Positions 37,615 to 48,299 of a stretch of DNA of 64,000 bases are shown piece by piece. Position 1 is the first letter of the stretch. Every line of letters begins with the position of its first letter. The translations under genes were made by a program, and so were the position numbers. Source of the stretch: Atopsyche davidsoni (taxonomy: Eukaryota > Arthropoda > Insecta > Trichoptera > Hydrobiosidae); assembly GCA_022113835.1 (NCBI GenBank), contig JAILWY010000010.1, positions 4,985,501-5,049,500 on the forward strand, read 5' to 3'. Under the pieces are notes generated by a model. It saw nothing but the letters and a program-made list of their open reading frames with translations. It had not been told where the DNA came from and did not search any database.

Positions 37615-37743
37615 ATGGCCACCAAACCGCATGAGAGATCGTTAACGAAGAGGACAAATGTAGTCAAGAATGCGGCTGGACCTCTCTCCCTGCTCGGAGC
37701 TCTTGAATCTTCTGAGAGACATGCCACAGAGTTACGCGACTGA
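37615..37743 (+). CDS. short unassigned ORF, 42 codons
   Basis: The ATG in AATTATGGCC opens MATKPHERSLTKRTNVVKN and ends LRD at a TGA. Composition is more balanced than the AT-driven frames around it. I do not recognise it. It could be a small peptide, part of an exon, or chance in a GC-richer patch. Confidence 0.15.
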   Translation: MATKPHERSLTKRTNVVKNAAGPLSLLGALESSERHATELRD

Positions 37744-37996
37744 CTTGAGTAAAAATACATGACTATTTAACATAATCAAATCTCCTGTCAAATATAAGTG
37801 ACTTTTTTTAAGGCTACGTGGCCTCTCATTATAAATATATTTTATTTTGCTCAGTATAATCACAATCTATTTCACACTAGGCACGTAGCGCGTCAGTACC
37901 CACAGGCATGCTCGAAGTGTACTACGTTTATCCCGGAGGTGTCACGGAGCTAGAACTTCTCAACGAAGGTTCAATTCAGGTAGCTGCCTTTAAAGC

Positions 37997-38034
37997 TATA
38001 TAAATCACGTCCTACTAAATAAACCCATCATTAG
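37997..38034 (+). promoter_or_regulatory. possible plus-strand core promoter
   Basis: TATATAAA at 37997-38004 is followed by ATCATTAGTC, with an initiator-like A at about 38030, 33 nt away. This is the same spacing as the Tweedle promoters. No convincing coding exon follows within about 300 nt, so a non-coding first exon or a false positive are both possible. Confidence 0.25.
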
Positions 38035-40159
38035 TCATGACTCCCGCTCGAGCAACTCCGGCGCTCTCTGCGAGGTTCCCTTGACCGACAGTACTTAGTG
38101 AAGAGATTAAAATACGGAGTTATGCAACGGTCCCGTCCGTGCATGATATCCGCCGATCTAAAATCGGTGTTCTCCGCAAGCTGTCACATTTAGATTCGAT
38201 CAATCATCTCGTTTGCTATCAAATTGCTGGCTATATCGAAATTTAAATTGCTGCTCACAATCTCATGGGAATAAATCTTGCAAACAACACCTTTTCGAAT
38301 GTGCGGCGATGATCGGTGAGAGTCGCCGGCGCCTTCCTACATCCTTAATGCGAAAACTTTTGAATTTGTGTTGAATATTTTTTTTTGGTTACCTTAAAGC
38401 TGTACAAATAACATGTCTTCTTGTGAGATTGCAAATAAAATTTATATACGTGCTTTTTGAGTGTCACAACATGACCCATCGGTTCATATCCATCCTGTCG
38501 ATTATTTTTAATATATATACTATATAACACTCTCTACTTAAACTCCCCCGCGTATCTCAATCACATACCCCTTCCCATTTGGTGATAGTCAAACATTCTG
38601 AATGACCCAATGTTACGTTGGATATTTCAAAACTTTTACATAGCAATTAAGAATACCATTTCACTTGCGTTCAAATAGTTCTAGCCTTTAGAAATAATAA
38701 GCGATTATTTTATATAATCAATATTATTATAGAGTAAGGGTTATAATTCGTGTAATTTTTCAATTGCGAGTTTTAAACTGTAATTATTTCTTGAGAGACT
38801 TTTGACCTCCGGCTATAAATAAATCTTCGGGTCCCTCGTAACCAGCAATTCCAATCGTCTTCAGATGGTCGGTCAATAAAAATGCTTAATTAAATTTTTC
38901 CAATACTGTCCCAAATATCAACAGTTCAAGGTTGTGAGCACAAATTAAGGTCGTACAATTATAGCCGTTGAAAAACTTATTTGCGGTTAGCAGAAGAAAA
39001 CCCGGCTTCATCTTAAAAGTTGCAAAACAAAAAGAAGGCTACGATGCTTACTGCAATGATAATAAATAGTTATAATGAATTCTAGCATCAATTGCGCTAA
39101 GAAAATTTTTGTGTATTATTAGTTATTCATATTACAATGTGTAGGCTATGGCTATACAATTGCTAAAGTTCTGATGTATAAATGAAATGAGAAAGACATT
39201 GCAGCATTCTCCTTAGCCGCGAGGTGCACATCAGCCAGATATTATATAACTAATAAAGAATCATCATAACCATAATAATCTGCGATTGTGCACCCGAGTC
39301 CTGATTTTAAGCGTCATAGGAGATTTATGCCCAATTCAGTTTACAAAAGAGCGAAAGAGAAAGCACTACACACTCAAGTCAGTAAAAAGAAACATAAATC
39401 TAAGCAGGTAGTAACACAGACGCAACGGCTTCGACCGCAGAGATTAAATCGCAACTTCCCTGGCTTCAACCATTACAACATGAAGTAATAATATATATGT
39501 ATTTTTTTGGGATTAACCGAATGATACACATGCATTTTTTTGTTTATCTCGCCAAGCAGAAATGTTACAGAAGAGTCCGATATAAAATCAGATTGTCCTG
39601 TTTTATAGTAGTTTGATTGAAGAATTAGCCAGCGCAGATCACTGATATAAATAAAAATGAATGCTTGCTAAAAATCATTTTGCTAAAAAAATTATTACAT
39701 ATATGCAATTGTGATTCATTCGTATAAATTGAATTTATGAATAAAAATATCTTCATGTCATGATTTGTAATTATGATTTGAAATATAGTTTGTAATTTGC
39801 TGAGTAATTGAGTATTGAGCCCAATAAAGTCGCCCAAAATGACTTTGTTAATTCTCATTTTGATGTGAAATCTTTCTGAAAAGGATGTTTGTATAAAATA
39901 AAAAAAGTTATCTTCTTCATAAGTTTATTACCAAGAAATAATGTAAAATCTTAAAAGTAGTATATGTTCACAAATGAAGTATATATTCAGGTATCAAGTG
40001 ACAATAAAACTAAAGCATATTTCATAGCTAACTATTAATCAGGTCACACATTTGTACATTTTGCCAGGTGCAGCTATGTTCATTCATTCGCGTGACAAAG
40101 GATGCGTTCGTACAGCAATAAGAGCAAAGACATAATTAGATAAAGTCCCCGGCAGCTCG

Positions 40160-40182
40160 CACTCGCGTCGGGGCCGCGAGTG
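40160..40182. repeat. GC-rich 8-bp hairpin beyond the 257-aa Tweedle gene
   Basis: CACTCGCG, a 7-nt loop, then CGCGAGTG. On the minus strand it follows the AATAAA at 40204-40199 by about 17 nt, so it lies near the probable cleavage site. Confidence 0.5.
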
Positions 40183-40198
40183 TGTTATTATGTTGTTA

Positions 40199-40204
40199 TT
40201 TATT
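40199..40204 (-). terminator. possible poly(A) signal of the 257-aa Tweedle gene
   Basis: The minus strand reads AATAAA about 270 nt after the stop codon at 40475. It is followed by ATAACAACATAATAACACAC. Confidence 0.45.
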
Positions 40205-40474
40205 TTTGTTCTTTGTCCCAGCGGCGCGCGACTGCCTTCAGGACGGCGAGATTCGCGCTTCGAAACATTGCATAACCAAATTCACTTTCGCAGGTATATA
40301 GTGAATTCGTAACAATCAGCGATGCTCGCGCCGACGCCGCGAGAACGACTCGATCACTTTAGCAAATGCAATCTACGATCGAGTCAGCGTCAGGCTACTC
40401 GTACTCAGCTAGATTTGTAAGGCGCGATGAATAAGACAAGAACACAAACTTTTTAAGGTGGCTCCGACGCAAAC

Positions 40475-41431
40475 TCAGTAAGATCCGACGGGGGGCGGGC
40501 CGTATGCGGCGTGGAGCGCGCCCGAGCTGGACGCCGACGAGTAGTCCCCGAGGGAGGCTCCGGGACCCCCGAGAGCCGCCACGCTGTCGCTGGAGCCCAG
40601 CGCTTCCAGAGGCCCGGGCCCCGGCGCCAACTGCGGCGAGGACGAGCTCTTCTGCGTGCCGTACTTAATGAAGTACACCTCGGGCTTGGAGGGCTGCGGG
40701 GGCGGCAGAGCGGCGAGAGACGGCCCGAACGGGTCCGGTTCCGGCTTGCTCACCAGCACGTACACGATGGTCTTCTCCTCGATTTGCGGCTTCTGCAACA
40801 GCTGCTGCATCACAGGCCGCGGATGAGCGGGGGGCGAAGGCACCTTAACGAAGATAATCTTGTAGTGCTTTTGTGGCGGGGGGAGGACCAGGGGGGGCAA
40901 CGGCTGGGGCGCTTCCGGCGGCGGGACGTGCACGTAAATGTGCTTGTGCACCTCGGGAGCCCGGTCGCTGGCGAAGCTCACGGCGGGCTGGGACTGTATG
41001 CCGAGATTGGCGGTCAGCGGCCCGAAGCTCGGCTCCAAGGCCAAGGAAGCGACTCCGGGTCCGGAGCCCTGCGCCTGCAAGTAGCCAGAATCTCCAGATG
41101 AGGCGCTGACGTAATTCGGCTGGGGCGCAGGACGGGGAGCGGCGGGGGCTCTCGGCCCGAAGTTCAGCGGTCCGGGGTAATTGTACCCCGCGTCTCCTGC
41201 CGCTCCCTTTAGCAGCATCACAGCGAAAAACTAAAAAAAACATTTTAATATGAGCCAAGCAAAACATCATTATTCCAAGTGCAACAGCTATTTTTATCTT
41301 TTGTTATTTTTAGTTGATAATGCGATTTTCACACATGTCGGATAAAACAAATAAAGCACAATTGCGATCGACCACGGTGGAGTGGCGAGAGGAAGCTAGC
41401 GCTGAGAACTCACCACCGCGAGGGTCTTCAT
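40475..41431 (-). CDS. Tweedle (DUF243) cuticular protein, Pro/Ala-rich, 257 aa
   Basis: There are two coding exons: 41414-41431 (MKTLAV, donor GTGAGT) and 40475-41230 (acceptor TTTTTTTAG), with a 183-nt phase-0 intron. The first exon is one codon longer than in the other four genes. The spliced signal peptide is MKTLAVFFAVMLLKGAAG, followed by DAGYNYPGP. Residues 20-95 are Pro/Ala/Ser-rich. The Tweedle domain is at about residues 97-200: VHKHIYVHVPPPEAP, QKHYKIIFVKVPSPP, IEEKTIVYVLVSKPEPDP and SKPEVYFIKYGTQK. The tail is Ser/Pro/Gly-rich and ends HAAYGPPPVGSY. There are no long Gly arrays. It is much richer in G and C at third positions than the 1095-aa gene, which creates long false frames on the other strand. 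Promoter and splice signals are clear. Confidence 0.95.
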
Positions 41432-41464
41432 GTCAGGGTTCGCAGTTCTCGATGGGTCAGATGC

Positions 41465-41499
41465 ACTGACGTTTGCCGGACGGCCTTGCAGCTTAAATA
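41465..41499 (-). promoter_or_regulatory. core promoter of the 257-aa Tweedle gene
   Basis: On the minus strand TATTTAAG (41499-41492) is followed by the initiator TCAGT (41469-41465). The A at 41467 is 32 nt from the first T of the TATA box. The leader is 36 nt. Confidence 0.75.
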
Positions 41500-44400
41500 G
41501 TATCATCCCGAGATGTCCCCCCTTGAACTGCGTGACCGGTTATATCGCCACTAAATCTAACATATTTTTGGAGACATTTCACTAACGATATCACACGCAT
41601 TTCTCTGAGTGCTGCACATTAGCATTTTTTATTATGCGTTTTTCTGAGCTATCTCAGAGCAGTCGAGCCGTCCGCCGACGCACCGCCATTAACGACCAGA
41701 CCTGTTGGCGGATGACGCAGTGACGGGCTTCCCGCTTACTAAACAAAAAAAAACCAAACATGCAGAAGTTTCAAAGCGATCGGACAATTGGACTGGCAGT
41801 CTTTTCTGGCCACAAGCGTCGCGCCAACCCCCTGCAGAACTTTTATGATTCCATGCATTTTAAATGCCAGCTGGCAAGGATACCCATGTGGACCCGCAAA
41901 CACCCATACTTGAGCATGAACAGTATATTTTAATTGAAGCGCTATAGTTTATTCTCCAGAATCAAACGTCTTCGGTGATTTTGAATCCTCACGAGACGCC
42001 CTTTCCTCGGGTACATTGTGGTTGATCGGCCCGGTCACTCTCGCTGTTCTGCCGACAACCTTTCGACTTAAATAAAATGACTTAAAAATAAATTCAAATT
42101 TGAAGATTATGCCCAATAAACGTGTAATTTATGAAGGTGTTTAAGTCGGGTACATGGAGAAATTAGTATTCATGGATTCCCTTCGTATGGAAAGTTTAAA
42201 CGTTTACTTTCTACGTTGGTTTTATGTAACATTTCCTTCATTAAAAAAGAAGAAGCATCAATCATCCGGTACATCTGTCAATGTTTATGAAACTCAAGCA
42301 AATATAAATTTTTGTTTTGATTTATTGTGAAAACTTTACTTGGCGTAAAATGATTTCTTCGTACGAAAACATGTTTTATGGCTGTGCCTCGGGTGATCAA
42401 GCCCAATAAATGGACAGAAATGATTAGTGCCTTAATCTCATGTAGCATCGCAGAGCCTACAAGGATGTACACCGTAATCAAAACTCAGAGATTCTTACAT
42501 GCATCATAAATATACGAAACAGCAAACATTCATCCAAATACAAAAAAAATCCATACACGCTCAATTAACTAGTATAGGTGGATATACTCAAATTTATCAA
42601 ATGCTTACAAATAATCACATGAATATATTTTTTAAATACTATACAAATAAAAAATAGTAATATTTAACGGTGCAGTTATCTTAATGTTACTTGGCGTAAA
42701 CAATGTACGGTAATAATAACAATCGCAATTCGCAGCAGTCGGCGGCATGGACTAAAATGGAGGAACTTTCATGAAGAAAAGCCAGTTTGGTCAGCTCGGA
42801 GCGGCCGCGGCCCTCGCGCTCCTCGCGGCCAAAACCAATTTCATTATGACCGAAAAGTGAAAGGAGCGATGTTCTTCTCGATAATGAGAAGCTTCGGGAG
42901 TTGCAGCCGAACAGAACAGCGTGCACACGTAAACACGAGCACAACGCAAACTGGCCGCCAACAGGCTCGTTCAAGACCATCCACAATCACGAAAACTTAC
43001 ATTCCCAAAAACATATTAAGAAACCTGAAGATCCACCCGTAGAAGGACCCAGCGATCCCCTTAAGAAAACATAAAAACTGGCTCAGCATAAGTATATGCT
43101 CGGTACGATGGTCGCCAACCTCCATATACTTTATATATATATAAGTATCCAGTAACATTTTAATTACAATGAGATGAAAAAGTGAATGTGGCCGGTGAAA
43201 TTGCGCTGATGATGATGTCCAGAGATCGGTACCGCCGACCTGCCTGTGATTTTTTTAATTATGTATAATAGCTATCTCCAATAGCGGTAACCGGTTTGAT
43301 CTTCTCTTTCTTTTTTGTGCGAGGCGTTTTTAGTAGCAATTCAAATACTTTCATTTTCAAACCGACGACGGCGGAGTCGGACGCCCGCTGGACGCGGAGC
43401 GACGATGCGGGGCTGCGAACAGGAGCACCGTTATGAGCTATCGAATTTCCGAAAACAGGTTTCGGGTCAAATATCAATTGATTGTCCGTTTGCCCGTTTA
43501 TAAAGGGTAACCATAAAATACCGCTTGAAATTTCGCAAATATATCTCGCTTGTCCGTATCGCGTGAAGTCAGATCGATAAATATGCGTAGTTAACGGAAT
43601 GCATAAATCGTGAAGCAACTTGGTACTTGGTGCAATTTGCGAGCATGTCGTACGTTTGTTGATTACCATAGACTTGCGAAGATCGTGTATGGTTTCCTGT
43701 TGGTCGACTTAATTTTCGAGGTCTCGTAACATTTGCTGTATGTACTCGCCACTCAGTTTTTTTTTATATTCCCCCTAATGCTTCTACATAGTTTCAATAT
43801 AAGATGCGAAGATAAATATCATATTATTTTATATTTTAAAAAAACTTTAGGCTGTAAACATATCATTAAAAAAAATGTTTTTTATTAAAAAAATGTTACA
43901 TCAGAAATATTTAAAAATATTATCATGATCAGCTAATTATTATTTTTATAATAAAAAACTAACGGGTCACGAGTAATTGCTGTAAATATCAAGAAGAACA
44001 TAAATATTTCAGAGTTTTAATATATCAATTTAACAGAAGCCTTTGGTAAATTTTTGACATTTGACTTCTGTATACGTTTGTCTGAAACACGAGAATATTT
44101 ACATTTAAAATAATCTCAAGAATAAATTTAGCTGCGAGCAAATACAAGATGAAACAATTTTTCTAGAAATAAACCTACTTTAAAATTTAAACTACATATT
44201 GCATATGAATCCACGTATTATAAAAATACAATTATAATTCTATGGTATAATTATGCTGGTGTATCAAGCACAGATATTCAAACAACATTTTAAATAAAAA
44301 TGTATTTGAACAAAATTATAATTATAATTAGATTATGAAGATAATTCTACTGTATTTATTTTATTTTGTTGGTTAACGTGAAATTTTTAAACAACTATAT

Positions 44401-45051
44401 TAGTAAGACTTTATAAATGTATATTTTTTCTGTGCTACTTTGATGCTTATATGATAGCGATCAAGTACATTTTATTTGGTTATCCGAAAATTTATCTTAA
44501 TATTCGAATTTCTAGTGTATATAAGAGTGATTTATTAATTGTAATAAAAATACTATCGAAATAAAGAGTAATGAACGCAACCCAAGGCATTTATCTACTA
44601 ACCTGGATTGTAAATGCCAAGCAATCAAATCTAAACTCGGTTATTATTTATATTTATATTATATTGATACTATGTAGCTAGCACCTTGGGTTAGGGACAC
44701 TTTTTTTGTCTCAAATAATTGCATTTTATATGTATATTTATTTATTATATAATAATAAAATAATAGTTCATAAGTAATCATGATTCATAGTTAATTGCTA
44801 ATGGTCCTAGAGAAAGGCAATTTATTTGAGAATAGAGAAATGGGTTGCATGACCTTTTCGGGCGCTCTGTGAATGAACAATCTCGCTTTCAGAACAAACC
44901 AGTGACAATAAATAAAATTAAAATCAAACTGATACAAACCGACAAATTCATTCAGTCCCATTAAGTTTAAAATTATTTGAATGTGCTAAAAAATATTGTG
45001 CAATTGCATTCTTCGTTCGCAAATATTAACAATTTTTTTCTTTTGTTACAG
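41500..45051. other. region between the last Tweedle gene and the first visible frequenin exon
   Basis: The first 350 nt upstream of the Tweedle promoter are GC-rich and probably regulatory. Another GC-rich patch at 42.75-43.0 kb has no frame I recognise. A 136-codon minus frame at 43259-43669 is the longest unexplained one. From 43.7 to 45.05 kb the DNA is AT-rich and, if the frequenin transcript starts to the left, is intron. Confidence 0.5.
43259..43669 (-). CDS. unassigned 136-codon ORF
   Basis: This frame runs from ATG at 43669 to TAA, with balanced composition and a basic C-terminal part (KTPRTKKKEKIKP) ending AIGDSYYT. It has no signal peptide, membrane segment or motif that I recognise. 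The length is unusual for this AT-rich DNA, but the middle lies in a GC-rich patch that lowers stop frequency. It could be a terminal exon of an unknown minus-strand gene or chance. Confidence 0.2.
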   Translation of the reverse strand: MVINKRTTCSQIAPSTKLLHDLCIPLTTHIYRSDFTRYGQARYICEISSGILWLPFINGQTDNQLIFDPKPVFGNSIAHNGAPVRSPASSLRVQRASDSAVVGLKMKVFELLLKTPRTKKKEKIKPVTAIGDSYYT

Positions 45052-47788
45052 TTACTGAAAAGGAAATCCGGCAATGGTAAGATAATTTGTTTATTTTTTG
45101 TATCTAGTTATTACTTTTATCACATACGGTTTTCTTTTTTTATTATATATTACGGATGTTTTTTTTTTATTTTACAATATAACTAGCACGTTCCAATAAG
45201 CAAGCAATAAATCTAAAAATAATATAACATTAGTTTTTGGAATTTCCCACATAACGTTTCTTCCTTAAGACGTAACATAGGCTAGCGACGTCTTTACAAG
45301 GAGTATATCTCAAATTTCAATATATTTTACAATATTGCTTGTATTATTATTAAACACTTATTCCAAAGTATCAATAATTGGCATAGTGTTTGCAACGATT
45401 CTAATAAATAACCACAGTATCAAGCTCGAATGAGATAATTTCATTTTTCGTTAATTTAATAACTCAATTTGATCTCTTTAAAATTAAGATTGTCGATATC
45501 TTGATTGAATAAAAAAATAGCAAAAAATAGAATTAAAAGTACTTAACATCTAATAAAATCTTTTCCGATAAATTCAAGTAAGTTGATAAGAAAAAGTAAC
45601 ATTGTAGCATGAGATAAATCTATCAGAAGGTGTAGACTAGATGATTGATTTCCGCGTGTCTAGTTTCTTTGTTAGGACTATGATTGATGAAGAGATCTCC
45701 ACTTTACTGCAAACTCATACGTTTCCAGATTGTAACTAATACATTACTAATACTCAAAATATTATTTAATCTCTTAAGTACTACAGTCAGTGTACTTAGT
45801 TGGAATTGATACTATTATATTCTGCCATGTGACAAAATACAGTTCATTTGTGTTGATATTTAACTTCCATTTTCTGATTTTTTTAACGGTATCAATTAAG
45901 TTAGTAGAAACCTTCGTAATGACCAATCAATCACGATTAAAATATATTTAATCAGTCTTTATAAAAATTACTGATATTATTTTTAACAGTAATCAAAACC
46001 GGTAAAATACAAAAATCTGGCAAATAAAAATATTACCTTTTAATTTTTTAGATAGACTGTTTCAATGTATTTCCATGAAATAATTGTTGAAAAACTGTCA
46101 TTTTTTTTCGATAAATCATTTTTTAATTACAGTCTTTTTTTAAAAAATCTCTAATCAATCCCAATGTTTACACAGAAAAACTGTTTGAATCTGTTATAAT
46201 CTGTCTAGATTGTGATTAGGGTATTATAAACTTAAGTTAACAAAATGAACATTTTTACTAATTATTTCATGAGAAAAATATTTCCTTTGATGTAGTAGAT
46301 GCAATCATCCACATTATAAACGTATTTCATTTATTTTGTTAACAATACTGTAAAGTATCTGATTCATTCTTATTGACTATAATAACTCTGGGACTTTATA
46401 AAATTATCAAATCAAAAATATTCAACTTTCAATAGCAAACAATAACTTAGGGTTACATTTTATCTACATGCTTGAGTTTCACTCATTGACGCGTGAGATA
46501 TACATCCATTGTGGCTTTGCTGGTTTTACCATTGGCTGACGTAATATGAAGGACATGAGATAACGTCTTACATAACCGAAGAAACAACCCCCGAGTGAAG
46601 AGATTTTCCCAATCGTCGCGAATATTGAGAAAATATCCGCCCTGATGCCGGCTTATCTTCTATAGCGTAGAAAATGTTATATATTTGATCCTTGGTTTTG
46701 AAAAAAAATATGAGTAAAAATATAGCATTGTCTATTTTATTTTCCATAACTCATCAATTCACATCACTGCGTGACCTTTTGGAAAGTATTTTTTTCATGT
46801 AATATAGTTTTGGTTGACAATTCGCATAGCTCAATTTTATTAAAATAAATACAAACACTTACAGCAAAAATATTTATTTTTGTTACAGGCATAAGGGATT
46901 CTTGAAAGACTGTCCAAACGGACTTCTTACGGAACAGGTAAAGTATTTTCGCAAATGCACGGCATAAAAATAAATTCTCAAATACTGGCCAGGTTTTTTA
47001 ACTAATTATTATTTCTATAGGGCTTCATCAAGATCTACAAACAGTTCTTCCCTCAAGGCGATCCCAGCAAATTCGCCTCTTTGGTGTTCAGAGTGTTTGA
47101 TGAAAACAACGTAAGATTATTTACATATTTCATTAACAAATTAAATCAAACTTACTATTGTACATCCATTAATTATTGACGACAAAGCATACTTTAATTA
47201 TTAAAATAACACTTATTATAGGATGGATCGATAGAGTTTGAAGAGTTCATTAGAGCTCTATCCGTGACTTCAAGAGGAAATCTTGACGAGAAACTGCATT
47301 GTAAGCTAAGAAATTTTAGTATTTTGAATTTTCCCGGATATGCATTATACTTGATAATATTTAACACAAAACAAACTCGTTGAGTCGAACAAACGACGAC
47401 AGTGAATTGAATTAAATTATTGAATTTTATAAAAACAATTTCAGGGGCATTCCGGCTTTACGACGTTGACAATGACGGCTTTATCACACGCGACGAGATG
47501 TACAACATCGTAGATGCTATCTATCAGATGGTGGTACGTAAACAATACATGGTCGCTTTTTACTATCGTCGCGTGTACGTTTGACGCGTTCTCATGAGCT
47601 CCTGCGTGCACACCTCACAGGGCCAGCAGCCGCAAGCAGAGGACGAGAACACCCCCCAGAAGCGCGTGGACAAGATATTCGACCAGATGGACAAGAACCA
47701 CGACGACCGTCTCACCCTGGAGGAGTTCCGCGAGGGCAGCAAGGCGGACCCGCGCATCGTGCAGGCTCTCTCCCTGGGGGGCGACTAG
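45052..47788 (+). CDS. Frq: frequenin / neuronal calcium sensor-1, 5' coding exon missing
   Basis: This is a neuronal EF-hand calcium sensor that regulates synaptic release and partners such as PI4-kinase beta and Ric8 (family knowledge). Six exons are visible: 45052-45076 (25 nt), 46889-46937, 47021-47110, 47222-47300, 47445-47533 and 47621-47788, all with GT/AG borders and matching phases. Joined, they encode [19 protein letters not shown], then EF-hand 2 ([12 protein letters not shown]), EF-hand 3 ([12 protein letters not shown]) and EF-hand 4 ([12 protein letters not shown]). The end is [16 protein letters not shown]. The degenerate first EF-hand (CPNG) is typical. With the usual 22-residue start, the total would be 187, the family length. 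The myristoylated N-terminal exon (phase T|TT in a Phe codon) was not found in the window and must lie far to the left. Oddities are Asp instead of Gly at position 6 of EF-hand 4 and His before the WAFRLYD motif. Confidence 0.95.
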
Positions 47789-48299
47789 GCGCGCCACCCT
47801 CGCCCCCACCCCACTCGACCTACCCCTTTCTGTCCGCAACTAATTCATTTCAGGTACGACACCTGCTAAATGTATTATACTCATACTTCAAAATACAAAT
47901 GTCAACATCGCGTATAATTGCACCATCGAGAAATTTCTGAATATTATACGGTTTGAAGTGTAAATAGTCATTTTACGATGTTGAAAATACGATGCTAAAC
48001 ACTCGCAGTAAATGTACATTTATCTCTTGTGAGTGCGAAAGACGAACTTCTATCATCGCCCGATCCATCATGTAAAGCGACCCTTTTAAAATCATTCACA
48101 ATACTATTGTTTAACAAGTAAAGATGTAAGCTATGTCATAATAATATAAAATCAACTAAAATAAAAACATTTTAAAATTTATTATCAAAATTGAATTCAA
48201 ATTAAAAAATTTCTTGTATTGTCACAGAAATAAATGAATTGTTAATAAAATAAATCATACTAAAATTTTAAAAATTGTAAAGAAATTAAAAGTACTAGG
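47789..48299 (+). other. frequenin 3' untranslated region (estimated)
   Basis: The first 40 nt after the stop are C-rich. A strong splice-acceptor-like site, CTAATTCATTTCAG, ends at 47853 within the presumed 3' UTR. AATAAA occurs at 48160-48165, 48229-48234 and again shortly after, so the transcript could end anywhere from about 48.18 kb on. Neural transcripts often have longer 3' UTRs, so the end is uncertain. Confidence 0.45.
48160..48165 (+). terminator. first canonical poly(A) signal after frequenin
   Basis: AATAAA lies 372 nt after the stop codon. Further copies follow at 48229 and near 48250. Confidence 0.4.

Larger units (their letters stand above)
31847..40198. other. 8-kb AT-rich intergenic DNA with weak gene candidates
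   Basis: Most of this stretch is AT-rich without coding signals. It holds a 13-bp hairpin (32139-32170), a possible decayed Tweedle-like frame (34207-34564) and a short conserved-looking ORF (37615-37743). A TATA plus initiator pair lies at 37997-38034, and a GC-rich hairpin lies at 40160-40182 near the 3' end of the last Tweedle gene. The 37.6-38.3 kb part is more GC-rich than its surroundings. Confidence 0.5.

Noticed and set aside
39288..39488. Basic plus-strand frame (KKKHKSKQVVTQTQRLRPQR) that vaguely resembles a frame at 9516-9734 (KKIKQPVIQTQAHLPQR)
   Set aside because: The nucleotide match is only about two in three over 30 bases, and the second frame overlaps the first exon and intron of a Tweedle gene on the other strand. 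It is probably chance.
40511..41270. Arg/Ala-rich frames of 78-196 codons across the 257-aa Tweedle gene
   Set aside because: These are shadows of a GC-rich coding exon, where stops are rare in all frames.
44977..45186. 69-codon frame covering the first visible frequenin exon
   Set aside because: It reads the 25-nt microexon in the wrong frame. The splice borders and frequenin sequence fix the correct one.
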